Below are positions 35,801 through 44,071 of a stretch of 64,000 nt of DNA, piece after piece. The stretch spans positions 62,001 through 126,000 of the forward strand of contig NZ_JACRSE010000001.1 of the NCBI RefSeq assembly GCF_014281055.1, given 5' to 3'. Source of the DNA: Fluviispira vulneris (lineage in GTDB: Bacteria > Bdellovibrionota_B > Oligoflexia > Silvanigrellales > Silvanigrellaceae). Every line of letters begins with the position of its first letter. Position 1 is the first letter of the stretch. The notes below the pieces were generated by a model, which had not been told where the DNA came from, did not search any database, and saw only the letters and a list, made by a program, of their open reading frames with translations. Made by a program: the position numbers and the translations under genes.

Positions 35801-36709
35801 ATTTGTTGCCCAAGTGATATATTCGCCACTCGGTATTTTCAGTTTATGTTGTTTTTGGTCTTTTACATAATATTTTTTTAAATTTTCACCATTTGTGTGC
35901 TCACCCGGTGAAAATTTTAAACTCTGCAATAGACTATCAATTTCATCCGGGTTCAAAGACCATATAAGGGGTTCTTTATTTAATTTAAGGAAAATATTTG
36001 ATAAGAAAGCCTGACTGCTAAAAAAAGGTTTTCCATTTTTATCAGGGATTAAGTAAGTAAAAATAAAACTTGCTTTATTCTTTGGAAAATTATTCATAAT
36101 TTTTAAATTTTCCTGCACTATATCGAGAGGTAAATACATAAATAAACCTTCTGCAAGAAAAATAGTTTTTTTATCAAATGAAAAATTCTTTAAATTTTCC
36201 AAAACAGTGTGTAATTTTTTTTGTGCAAGATCCACCGGAATTAAAAATAAATTGTCTCTATTTTCTTTTTGATAATTTTCGAGCATTCTCTGTTTAACTT
36301 TTTGCGTCTCGGGATGGTCGATTTCAAATACGTTCACAGATTGTATTTCTTCACTGATCCTAAGGCCTAATGAGTCAGCGCCAGCTCCTAAAATCACAAT
36401 CTGCTCAGTGCCTGAAAAAAGATTATTTGTTAAAATGATCTCTTCAATTTTTTTCTTGCGCAACAAAAAATAGAGATTGAAGCCTGGTGCAACCGTATTC
36501 TCAAATGCTTGCATTAGTAGACGGGAAAACAAAAATCTTCCAGAATTTTTAAAGACTATGGATTTCCAGCCAAAAGCAGTTTTCAAAAATTTTTCGTTAA
36601 TTTCCTTAGCTTTTTCAGGTACGAAATATTTAAGTTCAGGATTTTTACTTGAATAAGCAATACTTCTTGAGATAAAAAGAGCAGTGGAACTTGCTTTATT
36701 TGCTTTCAT
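35798..36709 (-). CDS. LCM-type class I SAM-dependent methyltransferase
   Basis: 303 residues from the ATG at 36709, which has AAAGGAG 4 nt upstream; the frame continues to 36766 without a site. The SAM-binding motif is VILGAGADSLGLRI, followed by FEIDHPETQ and FLAEGLFMYLP, the pattern of the leucine-carboxyl-methyltransferase/TIGR00027 group. These methylate carboxylates or natural products. Convergent with the PaaK-like ligase, so not clearly linked to it. Substrate unknown. Confidence 0.85.
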   Translation of the reverse strand: MKANKASSTALFISRSIAYSSKNPELKYFVPEKAKEINEKFLKTAFGWKSIVFKNSGRFLFSRLLMQAFENTVAPGFNLYFLLRKKKIEEIILTNNLFSGTEQIVILGAGADSLGLRISEEIQSVNVFEIDHPETQKVKQRMLENYQKENRDNLFLIPVDLAQKKLHTVLENLKNFSFDKKTIFLAEGLFMYLPLDIVQENLKIMNNFPKNKASFIFTYLIPDKNGKPFFSSQAFLSNIFLKLNKEPLIWSLNPDEIDSLLQSLKFSPGEHTNGENLKKYYVKDQKQHKLKIPSGEYITWATN

Positions 36710-36909
36710 AAGACTCCTTTGAGAGAATAGTAATTTTATAAAAATTACCATGAGGGTAGCATGCAAAACTCAATTTGGTAATATGTGAGGATTTATTATT
36801 TTATGTACTTCCTTGAACAATTTTTCTTATTAAAATGGAATTAAAGTTAAAAAATTAATTTACAATTATATAAATTAATATTATTTTCCTAAAAATAAAG
36901 GAGATTGTG

Positions 36910-37149
36910 ATGGATTTATAAAATTTTGAGCGTATTGATAGAGAATTATTTCTGGGCTGGGCGAAAGTAAAGCGAGATAAGGAAATAAAGGGGAATTCAC
37001 TCAATGAATATCATGCTGTAATTTATCACTTACTCGATACAGGGGCTTGTGCGCATGAAATTTTAAACCGTGAGCCTCTGTTGATTGAAAATATGGGATC
37101 ACCATTTTTGAAAATTTACTCGCCAAAACTAACTTTCCTACACGAGTAG
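36910..37149 (+). pseudogene. cas3: Relic of type I-E CRISPR nuclease-helicase cas3 (N-terminus)
   Basis: After an AAGGAG site, the frame from the ATG at 36910 has a TAA as its fourth codon and then reads on for 72 codons. The protein (LFLGWAKVKRDKEIKGNS, then YHAVIYHLLDTGACAHEIL) matches the start of Cas3 HD domains, where a W-x-K-S stretch is followed by H-x-L-x-x-H-x-L-D-x-A-A-V-A. His in YHAVIYH is where the first HD ligand lies. Everything after about residue 65 is missing, and the frame runs directly into a CRISPR-like repeat. I infer a large deletion from cas3 to the end of the array. Confidence 0.7.
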
Positions 37150-37220
37150 TGCTGATCCGAATCAGAAAAGAATAACCGCTTAATCGCAAAAAGTTTCCCT
37201 ACTTGCGTAGTGCTGATCCG
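37131..37220 (+). CRISPR. Two degenerate type I-E-like CRISPR repeats with one spacer
   Basis: Copies at 37131-37159 and 37192-37220 are 29 nt long and separated by a 32-nt spacer (37160-37191), an exact 61-nt period as in type I-E arrays. The right part (GTAGTGCTGATCCG) is identical, with six or seven differences on the left. The second copy has CCCTAC-TTGC-GTAGTG, a stem with one mismatch, and the CTGATCCG end matches the ATGAACCG end of I-E repeats position for position. No third repeat is found at 37253. Confidence 0.65.
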
Positions 37221-37222
37221 AA

Positions 37223-37621
37223 CGAATATATCGGCGCTGGAAAATCGGCCATAAACATTATTATTCTTTAGAAAATCATACTATTTTTTGGCAATTAAAT
37301 TCGACCTCGTGAGATTTGTAAGAAGAAAATTCAAGACATTTAAAAATATCTATCTCAGAGAAACATTTCTTATTAGAAAAATACAAAAACAAAACTCTAA
37401 ATTATTTTAATTTTTGAAAAACGCTAAATGGATTTAATAAATGATTGAATTATAGGAAGTATGAGTCAATAGGTTCACCAACTATTCTGAGAAAATCTAG
37501 GGAGTAATTTCCCTAGTTTACTTAACCATTTCATGCTGAAAATATATTATGAAACTATTAGAAAAAATAAAACAAAAGTATTATTAGGTATCGGTTGATA
37601 CTTCTAAGTGCAGAGAAGACT
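37223..37621. other. Intergenic region after CRISPR relic
   Basis: About 400 AT-rich bases with no supported gene. A 7-bp inverted repeat (CTAAGTG at 37600-37606 and CACTTAG at 37622-37628) sits at the end of the binding-protein gene and may help terminate it. The first ~30 bases after 37220 could be a second spacer. Confidence 0.4.
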
Positions 37622-38308
37622 TCACTTAGAGCATTCTTTTATTAAAGAATTAAATTTTTTAACCGCATTTTTATTATTTGCAACAAATTGTTTTGAAAAA
37701 TAGAAAACTAAGTCGTTTTCAGAATGAAAAAATATTTTGAATTTGCTCTCATTCCAATTTCTTTTTTTTATCTCTTCTGTAGCGGCTTCAAATGGAGATA
37801 AAAAAGCATCAAATCGATTTGCTTCTAGCATATCAAAAAGATAAGTAACATCTTTTGGTGATGCAACTATATTATATTTTTGTTCAATTAAAAAATTTTC
37901 AGGTCCAGTTCCAATTTTTGCAGCAACTTCAGCCTTTTCTTTAAATTCTTTTAAATTTGGATTTAATGAGGAAGTGCTTTTTAAATACCAATACCATCTA
38001 TAATTTGCAATTTTATTAGTGGGAATAGCATAATTATTTCGTTCATCAGTTATTCCGGCAGAATAAAAGGCGTGTGCTTTACCCAATTTAACTTCTTCTT
38101 GTGCTCTTTTCCAGGGCAAAACTCTAATTTCATATTTTAATTTCATCTTTTTTAATACACATTCCACTACTCTTGTTGCAGAACCTTCAAATTTATTTCC
38201 ATTAAAATATTGATATGGAGGCCATTCTTGAGTGTTGACAAGCAAATTATTAGCAGAAATTGAAGTAGAATATAATATGCAAATAAATAAAATAGCTCTT
38301 TTATACAT
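37622..38308 (-). CDS. Periplasmic solute-binding protein, family 3
   Basis: 228 residues. Residues 1-19 are a signal peptide (ending SISANN). LLVNTQEWPPYQYFNG at the start and KLGKAHAFYSAGITDERN in the middle fit family-3 amino-acid-binding proteins (SBP_bac_3). No permease or ATPase gene is nearby, so it may be an orphan receptor or work with a distant transporter. AGGA lies 11 nt before the ATG. Confidence 0.8.
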   Translation of the reverse strand: MYKRAILFICILYSTSISANNLLVNTQEWPPYQYFNGNKFEGSATRVVECVLKKMKLKYEIRVLPWKRAQEEVKLGKAHAFYSAGITDERNNYAIPTNKIANYRWYWYLKSTSSLNPNLKEFKEKAEVAAKIGTGPENFLIEQKYNIVASPKDVTYLFDMLEANRFDAFLSPFEAATEEIKKRNWNESKFKIFFHSENDLVFYFSKQFVANNKNAVKKFNSLIKECSK

Positions 38309-38376
38309 AATTAAAAGTCCTATTTGTTTCTTGAATTAGTAAATAGAAAATTTTTAGTAAACATATTCCCATTTTC

Positions 38377-38985
38377 TTATCTGTTACTTTGGATCTCATT
38401 AGTCAATATTCTATTGCATTCTTTTTTATAATTTACACTATTCAGAAGTATTTTTTTTCTAACAGGTATGCTGGGAGAAAATGTTTCTATAGCTATAAAT
38501 TTTAAATTATTAACGTTTTTTACTTGAATTCTGAATTTTGCCTTTATTTTTGTTACACGCTCTCTAATTGCTTTAGATAAAATATTTTTGCTTAAATCAA
38601 CATATTTCCCAAATAAATTATTAACTTTATAGGGGAGTTTTGAACTAATTGCCTGTTCAATATACTTTGAAATTACATTTCTGCATTTAAAAAAACTTGC
38701 TTTTTGAGTCCCTTTTTTTTTGTTTAATTCCTGTTTTATTGTCACACATATGAGAATATTTTTTTTAATTATATCATTATGGCAGATTGAAAAACTCTGA
38801 TGAGTTTCAGATAGCAAAACGCCCTTTGATTTTAAATTCTCTGCTTTTATTGACTGCCAATCTGATGGTCGTTTAGCAAGAAAGTATTTTTCGTGCAAAG
38901 ATATTGCGAGTGCTTGTTTGTGCTTAATTTTTTTTCTATTCAAGAAAACGACAAACGCTTTGTAAATTTTAGATTTCAATATCAT
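38377..38985 (-). CDS. Lys-rich protein of unknown function
   Basis: 202 residues with many Lys and Ile and no signal peptide, membrane segment or known motif. AGAGG lies before the ATG. It is bordered by a decay zone and could be a fragment, but the frame is intact. I cannot assign a family. Confidence 0.5.
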   Translation of the reverse strand: MILKSKIYKAFVVFLNRKKIKHKQALAISLHEKYFLAKRPSDWQSIKAENLKSKGVLLSETHQSFSICHNDIIKKNILICVTIKQELNKKKGTQKASFFKCRNVISKYIEQAISSKLPYKVNNLFGKYVDLSKNILSKAIRERVTKIKAKFRIQVKNVNNLKFIAIETFSPSIPVRKKILLNSVNYKKECNRILTNEIQSNR

Positions 38986-39066
38986 TTATTGCCTCTGTGA
39001 ATTAACCTCAATATACGTATGTGCAAAAAGTACCATGTTTTTAATCATAATTCAATTTTCCTTGAG

Positions 39067-39160
39067 AAATGTCAGTTATTAATTGATATAAATGTGTGGG
39101 ACGAAATCACTGACATTTGTCCTACAAAATTGACAGTTGAAAACATAAATAATTGATATT
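39067..39160. repeat. TGTCA/TGACA repeat cluster
   Basis: AAATGTCAGT (39067-39076) and ACTGACATTT (39109-39118) form a 10-bp inverted pair; TTGACAGT follows at about 39130. TAATTGATAT occurs at 39080 and again at 39150. Such clustered ends recall transposon termini but no matching transposase is present. Confidence 0.4.
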
Positions 39161-39285
39161 ACTTGATGGTTCATCAGCTTGTCTCATTGAAGAAAACTTG
39201 ATTTTTGGCATATATCCCATAATAACAGGATGAGCAGATCTAACGGAAGAGAGAAAACATGTTAAGAACAATTATAACAACTTAA

Positions 39286-39494
39286 AAGTGGTTGAGGCTA
39301 GCACCATTGCTTAAAGAATTTAAAAATCATTTTTCAAATAGACATAGAATTTTCATGGTAGCCTTATTTTGTAAGCTACGAGCAGGAGCTCCATGAATAC
39401 AAGTAAAATACACATAGCAGACTCACATGGAAATCTTTTAGACTCTATTATAAGTGAAGTCCAAATTCACGGAAATGAACTGCTTCATCCATAA
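39286..39494 (+). pseudogene. Relic of an IS5-family transposase
   Basis: Two pieces of one transposase are fused. From 39286 the frame reads KWLRLAPLLKEF, then RIFMVALFCKLRAGAP and a TGA (39394-39396), where intact relatives have the Trp of LRTGAPWRDLP. From 39393, one frame over, it reads NTSKIHIADSHGNLLDSIIS and ends at a TAA at 39494, matching the internal TKIHLAVDxxGNPL block. The stretch between is deleted, as are the DDE residues further on. A dead copy of an IS5-group element. Confidence 0.65.
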
Positions 39495-39598
39495 TTACGC
39501 AGTAATTATGGATGGAGTTTCGTGATTCAGAACGCCCGAAGGTGTTCCAGTGCACAGAGCCGGTCTCCGGTATCTTGTTCATAATTCAATTTTTTCGT
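39480..39598 (-). ncRNA. Hairpin-rich guide-RNA-like (omega/reRNA) remnant behind tnpB
   Basis: Immediately downstream of the broken tnpB are three hairpins: CCGG-TCT-CCGG (39560-39570); GAACACC with a TTCG loop and GGCGTTC (39530-39547, minus strand); and a 13-bp perfect stem CATCCATAATTAC/GTAATTATGGATG (39486-39514). This is where IS200/IS605 elements encode the RNA that guides TnpB. G+C is higher than in the surroundings. Boundaries are estimated and function is unlikely since tnpB is dead. Confidence 0.45.
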
Positions 39599-40364
39599 CT
39601 ATTTTAACGAACCAAGCGCAAATTTAAGCATAACAAGTGAACTATTTACATCACGAGATATTGAAAATCCACAATGACAATTGTGAATTCGTTCGGATAA
39701 GTCATTTTTTACAATATCTGAACAAGATGCGCTTCTTTGGCTTTGCATTAACTTTCTTGTCTCTAATTCTTCTAATTCATACGCAGCAACTTCTGCTTTC
39801 ACAAGAACCACTTGAAGGAATTGAGACGGAGAGGTATCTAAAATACTTTTATTTAAACCCGCCTTTCTTGTAGCACCATTTGGAAGATACGCCCTGTCTA
39901 TTGTTTGAATTTAATATTTATCTTGAAAGTTTTTGTTGAACTTTTTCAATTATTTCTGATGCTCTTCTTACGAAGTGAGGGTTTTTAATTGCACTTAATT
40001 GCTGCGCTTCATTTGCTATGGTTAAAAAAGTTGTTACTTCCTAATCAAATGCATGGATATGTGTATCAGAATTTCTTTCTAGCACACATTGATATGTTAC
40101 AGAAATAATCCAGTCTTCATCTTTTCTAAGTACTTCCATTGTTTTTGGGGTATCGCCATTCATTGACATTCCTCGTATTTGAATTTTGTCCACTCCAGAA
40201 ATGCGAACAGTACCGCCACGTGCTTTTTTCTTTTTTGCTTGAAAAGTATCAATCATCAAGCCATCACTATATGTTTTATATCCCCAACCTAAAATGCGAT
40301 CATAGGATTTAAATAGAGGAAAACCAACCGTTTTACATATGAACTTGTTGCAAAGCTCTCGCAT
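39599..40364 (-). pseudogene. tnpB: Broken tnpB (IS200/IS605 RNA-guided nuclease)
   Basis: Three pieces in order. (1) 40364-40041: FPLFKSYDRILGWGYKTYSD, GTVRISGVDKIQIRG and ISVTYQCVLER, the TnpB N-terminal part, ending in AFD and a TAG where the first RuvC Asp lies. (2) The same frame continues with FLTIANEAQQ and RRASEIIEKVQQKLSR to a TAA. (3) After an internal deletion and frameshift, from about 39880: RKAGLNKSILDTS, LSERIHNCHCG and ISRDVNSSLV, the zinc-ribbon and last RuvC Asp. The first CxxC of the ribbon is also damaged. No tnpA is present. Confidence 0.8.
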
Positions 40365-40459
40365 GTGATCTGTTACATCTCTTTAAATATCTAAGATTGT
40401 TGACAATCTATTGGAAAAACGATACGAAGTCTTTGTTATTCAATGAAAGGACAATTAAA

Positions 40460-40834
40460 ATGAAAATAATTTCTGTTTGCTTATTTTGTCTAACTTTTTC
40501 AAATTTTTCAAATGCTATGTCAAATAATGAGTCAGCATTATCGACACCAAAAAAGTTAAGTTGTGAAAACATTGTCTCACCTGAGAGTCCGCAAATATTT
40601 AAATTTGGACTTCTCATATATTCTTCAGATTCAAAAGTTGATAAAGGATATTTAACTTATACAGAAAATCTTGTTGAAGAATATACCATGTAGTTTGATA
40701 TGAAAATATTAAACCAAGATAATAATTATGTTGATGTCGAAGTGGATTCTCAGCCATATAATGTTAAGTTAGACAAAAATAACTACACAGCAAAGATTTC
40801 TCATGAAGGGAAAGATTATTATACTTGTAAATAA
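40460..40834 (+). pseudogene. Secreted protein gene interrupted by one TAG codon
   Basis: From the ATG at 40460 (AAAGGA site upstream) a signal peptide (MKIISVCLFCLTFSNFSNA) begins a 125-codon frame. A TAG at 40691-40693 interrupts it, after which the same frame continues in plausible protein (FDMKILNQDNN, then GKDYYTCK) to a TAA at 40834. One substitution would restore it. The family is not recognised. It may be a recent pseudogene, a sequencing error, or two peptides. Confidence 0.55.
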
Positions 40835-40874
40835 TATCTTTTTCTTTGTTTAAAAATTGATCTTACAAAAAATA

Positions 40875-41507
40875 TTATTCATAGAAAATAAATACTGCAA
40901 ATAACGTCAGTACAAATCCTGTTGATATGTTTAACCAACCCTTTATGTGTGGCTTCTTTAAAGCCGCACTGGTAAATGAGATGAATATTGTAAGAAAAGT
41001 AAACCATAAAAAAATATTCATTGAGTGAATCGTAACAAGTTCAAAACCTCTTTTTATATTGTTCTCACTGGCAATAAAATTTGGAAAGGCAGCAATATAA
41101 AATATAGAAACTTTAGGATTGAGTATTTGCGTGATAAAACCATCAATGTAACTTTTTGAAAATTCCACAGGCTTAGCTTTGAAGTGAACAGAAGCATTCA
41201 TTTTTTGTTTTACTTTTATATTTTTCATGCCAGAAATTATGGATTTTATTCCCATATAGAGAAGATATGTTGCTCCTAATAACTTAACAGCTAAAAAAAG
41301 TGACTTGTTGTTCAGTAAAATTGCAGACACTCCAAGAATTGACAGAGCTCCATGTAAATATGTTGCAGAACAAAGACCCAAAACATTGGCCATGGAGTTT
41401 TTTTTGCCAAGTCTTGACGCATTGTCAATTATAAGAGCCATATTTGGCCCTGGAGAGATTACTAAGAAAAAAGAAATAATAAAGAATGTTATGAGTGGAT
41501 TGGTCAT
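40875..41507 (-). CDS. LysE/RhtB-family amino acid exporter
   Basis: 210 residues with about six membrane segments. The start TFFIISFFLVISPGPNMALI is the family signature, with PGPN conserved, and LLGATYLLYMGIKSI follows. It exports an amino acid, the substrate being unidentified. The ATG lacks an obvious ribosome site. Lies just outside the decay zone and appears intact. Confidence 0.9.
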   Translation of the reverse strand: MTNPLITFFIISFFLVISPGPNMALIIDNASRLGKKNSMANVLGLCSATYLHGALSILGVSAILLNNKSLFLAVKLLGATYLLYMGIKSIISGMKNIKVKQKMNASVHFKAKPVEFSKSYIDGFITQILNPKVSIFYIAAFPNFIASENNIKRGFELVTIHSMNIFLWFTFLTIFISFTSAALKKPHIKGWLNISTGFVLTLFAVFIFYE

Positions 41508-41610
41508 TTTACATTTAATTCCGACATTGTTTTTCCTTCGATTATTAAATTTCTGTAAATTTATGTTTTATAATGATAAATTTTTTCCAATAAAAAATGT
41601 AAATATGTGC

Positions 41611-42351
41611 TTAAGCATCACTTTCTTCTTCTTTGCTGATAATCACAGGCTGCGAAAATGCATTCTGCATATAAGTTAATAATTCAAATAAAGAATCTAT
41701 TAATTTTTCGGGATCATTATTTTCGGGGCTGAGAGAGATTGACGTTGGTGAAACTGTATAGCTTATGCTTGGATAATGACATTCGTGTATACCTAAGCAA
41801 GATTCTTTTTGTGAGTATATCAATCGGTGATTCCAGAAATGCCCTTTAGGAGAATAAAAATCTTTTTTTTCTTGCACGCTAAGTTCTTGAAACTGATCGT
41901 GAAATAAATTACTGTCAAAAACGATTTGCTTTTGTTTTTCCATATCAAATAAGAGACATCCATTTTTTTCATTTGGGTCAGTCGTGTTTATGCTTATATC
42001 TTTTAAGTAAAAGTAAAATTTATTTGATATTTTGCATTTATAAATTTTTGCACTGGATGTAGATGTGTATTTTTTAAAACGTGCAAGAATTTTTTCTTCC
42101 TCTGTCATGGTAACTGTTTTAAAAGACTGGCTGTGCCAGTTTTTTAAAATTTCTTGAGTATTTGAATTGTTTTCTTTAAAGCAAACAACAGCATCTATTC
42201 CGCAATAAGGGCAAAGAGCAGTGAGATTGTTATCAATATACTCTTTTATTTCAATTGTCTCATACGTTTTTAAGCAATAGTAACAGGAACAATTTTTATA
42301 TTTTTCAATTATATGCTTGTTCTTAAAGCTTAATTTGCTTTGCTCATTCAT
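41611..42351 (-). CDS. Zinc-ribbon cytoplasmic protein of unknown function
   Basis: 246 residues. Near the start CSCYYC and, 24 residues on, CPYCG form a four-Cys zinc ribbon of the type seen in small bacterial proteins of unknown role (pattern CxYCLKxY, then TALCPYCGID). The rest is a mixed alpha/beta domain of no known family. The ATG overlaps the stop of the 66-residue frame upstream (ATGA), suggesting translational coupling; GGAGA also lies near it. Confidence 0.7.
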   Translation of the reverse strand: MNEQSKLSFKNKHIIEKYKNCSCYYCLKTYETIEIKEYIDNNLTALCPYCGIDAVVCFKENNSNTQEILKNWHSQSFKTVTMTEEEKILARFKKYTSTSSAKIYKCKISNKFYFYLKDISINTTDPNEKNGCLLFDMEKQKQIVFDSNLFHDQFQELSVQEKKDFYSPKGHFWNHRLIYSQKESCLGIHECHYPSISYTVSPTSISLSPENNDPEKLIDSLFELLTYMQNAFSQPVIISKEEESDA

Positions 42352-42548
42352 TCTATCTCCGAGAAATTTATGTATTTCAGTTTAAGAAAATTAATCCTTT
42401 TTTTGCTGCCCATTTTTGTAATCTGAACTTTACTTTTTATGAAAAATTTCTCAATAACTAAATAACGATATAACTCTATTTGCAGATTTTGCAAAGCCTT
42501 TTTTTCAATTCTGTTTATAGGTATTTTAATAAAACAGTAATCACTCAA
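42348..42548 (-). CDS. Possible 66-residue protein coupled to zinc-ribbon gene
   Basis: A basic frame starting at a TTG and ending in a 4-nt ATGA overlap with the next gene. The overlap is the main support; there is no ribosome site before the TTG and no recognisable domain. The true start may be an internal codon. Confidence 0.33.
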   Translation of the reverse strand: MSDYCFIKIPINRIEKKALQNLQIELYRYLVIEKFFIKSKVQITKMGSKKRINFLKLKYINFSEIE

Positions 42549-42749
42549 TGGTATATCGATTAAAATAAAATCTCTCAGCCGATTTTAGCAAAAATCATTT
42601 TTTGCAAAAAAACGGGTATAAATTTATATTGATATGTTGTAAATTCATTTTTATGATTAAAATAATTAGAAAATAATTGAAAATATCTCTGAAATTGTTA
42701 AGATAAAGCTCTTGATTAGTGGAATAAACGTTTTAAATTAGAGGCTTAT

Positions 42750-44060
42750 ATGGAACAGACAGAATCAGCTCCTATCGAGCAAAGTGAAAACAGCAATACA
42801 TCCAACTCACTCAGTCGGGAAGAAATCAAAACATTTTCTATTTCAGCCCTGGGTGGTTCCTTAGAATTTTATGATTTCGTTGTCTATGTCTTTTTTGCTC
42901 AAATAATTGGTCAATTGTTTTTTGATACAAGTACAAAAGTTGGTTCATTATTAATATCATTTACAGTTTTTGCAAGTGGTTATTTAGCAAGAGTTTTAGG
43001 TGGAGTGCTATTCAGTCACTTTGGTGACAAAAGTGGGCGGAAAAATTCTTTTGCCTTAACCGTTTTTCTAATGGCCGCACCAACTTTTATTATCGGAATT
43101 CTACCGACTTATGCACAAATTGGGATCACCGCAACCTTTTTATTGATAGCCTGTCGAATTGCACAAGGACTTGCTATTGGTGGAGAAATCCCTTGTTCCA
43201 TAACTTTTATTTATGAACATGCACATAAATCGAGAAGAGGATTTGCTTGTGGGGTGCTTTTCTGTGGAATTATTTTAGGAATTTTTCTTGGCTCTTCAGC
43301 AGGTGCTCTGCTCAATCACTATTTAACCAAAGAGGAACTTTATTCCTGGGGATGGCGATTGCCATTTTTAGCTGGCGGTGTCTTGGGGTTAATCGGTGTT
43401 TATTTACGTAGATTTTTAAAAGAAACCCCTGTATTTAAAAAAATGAAAAAAGAAAATATCAAGTTACCAGTATCCCTTGTAATTGCGGAATATAAATTTG
43501 AACTATTGCAAACAGCTGTCAGTATTTTAGCTTTAGCAGTTGCTGTGACTCTTTTTTTACTCTACTTACCAACATATTTAAATGTTTATCATGGTTTTGA
43601 AGCAGATGATATTTTATTTATCAATTCAGTAGCTGTTTTTGTTTATGCTATTATAATTATTTTAGGTGGTATTTTATGTGATAAAATCGGACCTAAAAAA
43701 GTGCTGAATTTTGGGTTGATCCTTTTAATTATTTTTTCCTATCCAATATTTTATTTTTTTAGACCTGATAATTTTAATTCTATTTATTTTTGTTATGCTA
43801 TTGTGTCAGTGGCGACAGCCTGTATTACTGCTGGAAGTATTTATCTTTTAGCCCAATCATTTCCTACCAAAATCCGGTATTCTGGTGCATCTTTGAGTTA
43901 TAATCTAGCCTTTGGGATATTTGGTGGATTTACTCCCTTGATAGCCACGACCTTGATTAAAGAAACTGAGTTAAAAGCATCTCCGGCTTTTTATATGATT
44001 CTAGTTTCAACGATTGCTTTAATTTTAAATTTCTTTCATTCTAAAAAAGAAATTGAGTGA
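42750..44060 (+). CDS. MHS-type MFS symporter (ProP/KgtP-like)
   Basis: 436 residues and twelve membrane segments of the metabolite:H+ symporter subfamily. Typical are GGSLEFYDFVVYVFFA in helix 1, HFGDKSGRKNSF in the 2-3 loop and RIAQGLAIGGEIP in helix 4. It takes up an organic acid or osmolyte, which one is unknown. AGAGG lies 5 nt before the ATG. Convergent with the PLP enzyme, 11 nt apart. Confidence 0.88.
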   Translation: MEQTESAPIEQSENSNTSNSLSREEIKTFSISALGGSLEFYDFVVYVFFAQIIGQLFFDTSTKVGSLLISFTVFASGYLARVLGGVLFSHFGDKSGRKNSFALTVFLMAAPTFIIGILPTYAQIGITATFLLIACRIAQGLAIGGEIPCSITFIYEHAHKSRRGFACGVLFCGIILGIFLGSSAGALLNHYLTKEELYSWGWRLPFLAGGVLGLIGVYLRRFLKETPVFKKMKKENIKLPVSLVIAEYKFELLQTAVSILALAVAVTLFLLYLPTYLNVYHGFEADDILFINSVAVFVYAIIIILGGILCDKIGPKKVLNFGLILLIIFSYPIFYFFRPDNFNSIYFCYAIVSVATACITAGSIYLLAQSFPTKIRYSGASLSYNLAFGIFGGFTPLIATTLIKETELKASPAFYMILVSTIALILNFFHSKKEIE

Positions 44061-44071
44061 GAGTTAAAATA

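Noticed and set aside
37001-37189. 62-residue minus-strand frame over the cas3 relic
   Set aside because: Opposite strand to the Cas3-like match, covers the CRISPR repeats and has no ribosome site.
39637-39873. 78-residue plus-strand frame
   Set aside because: Antisense to the tnpB C-terminal fragment, which has clear family motifs.
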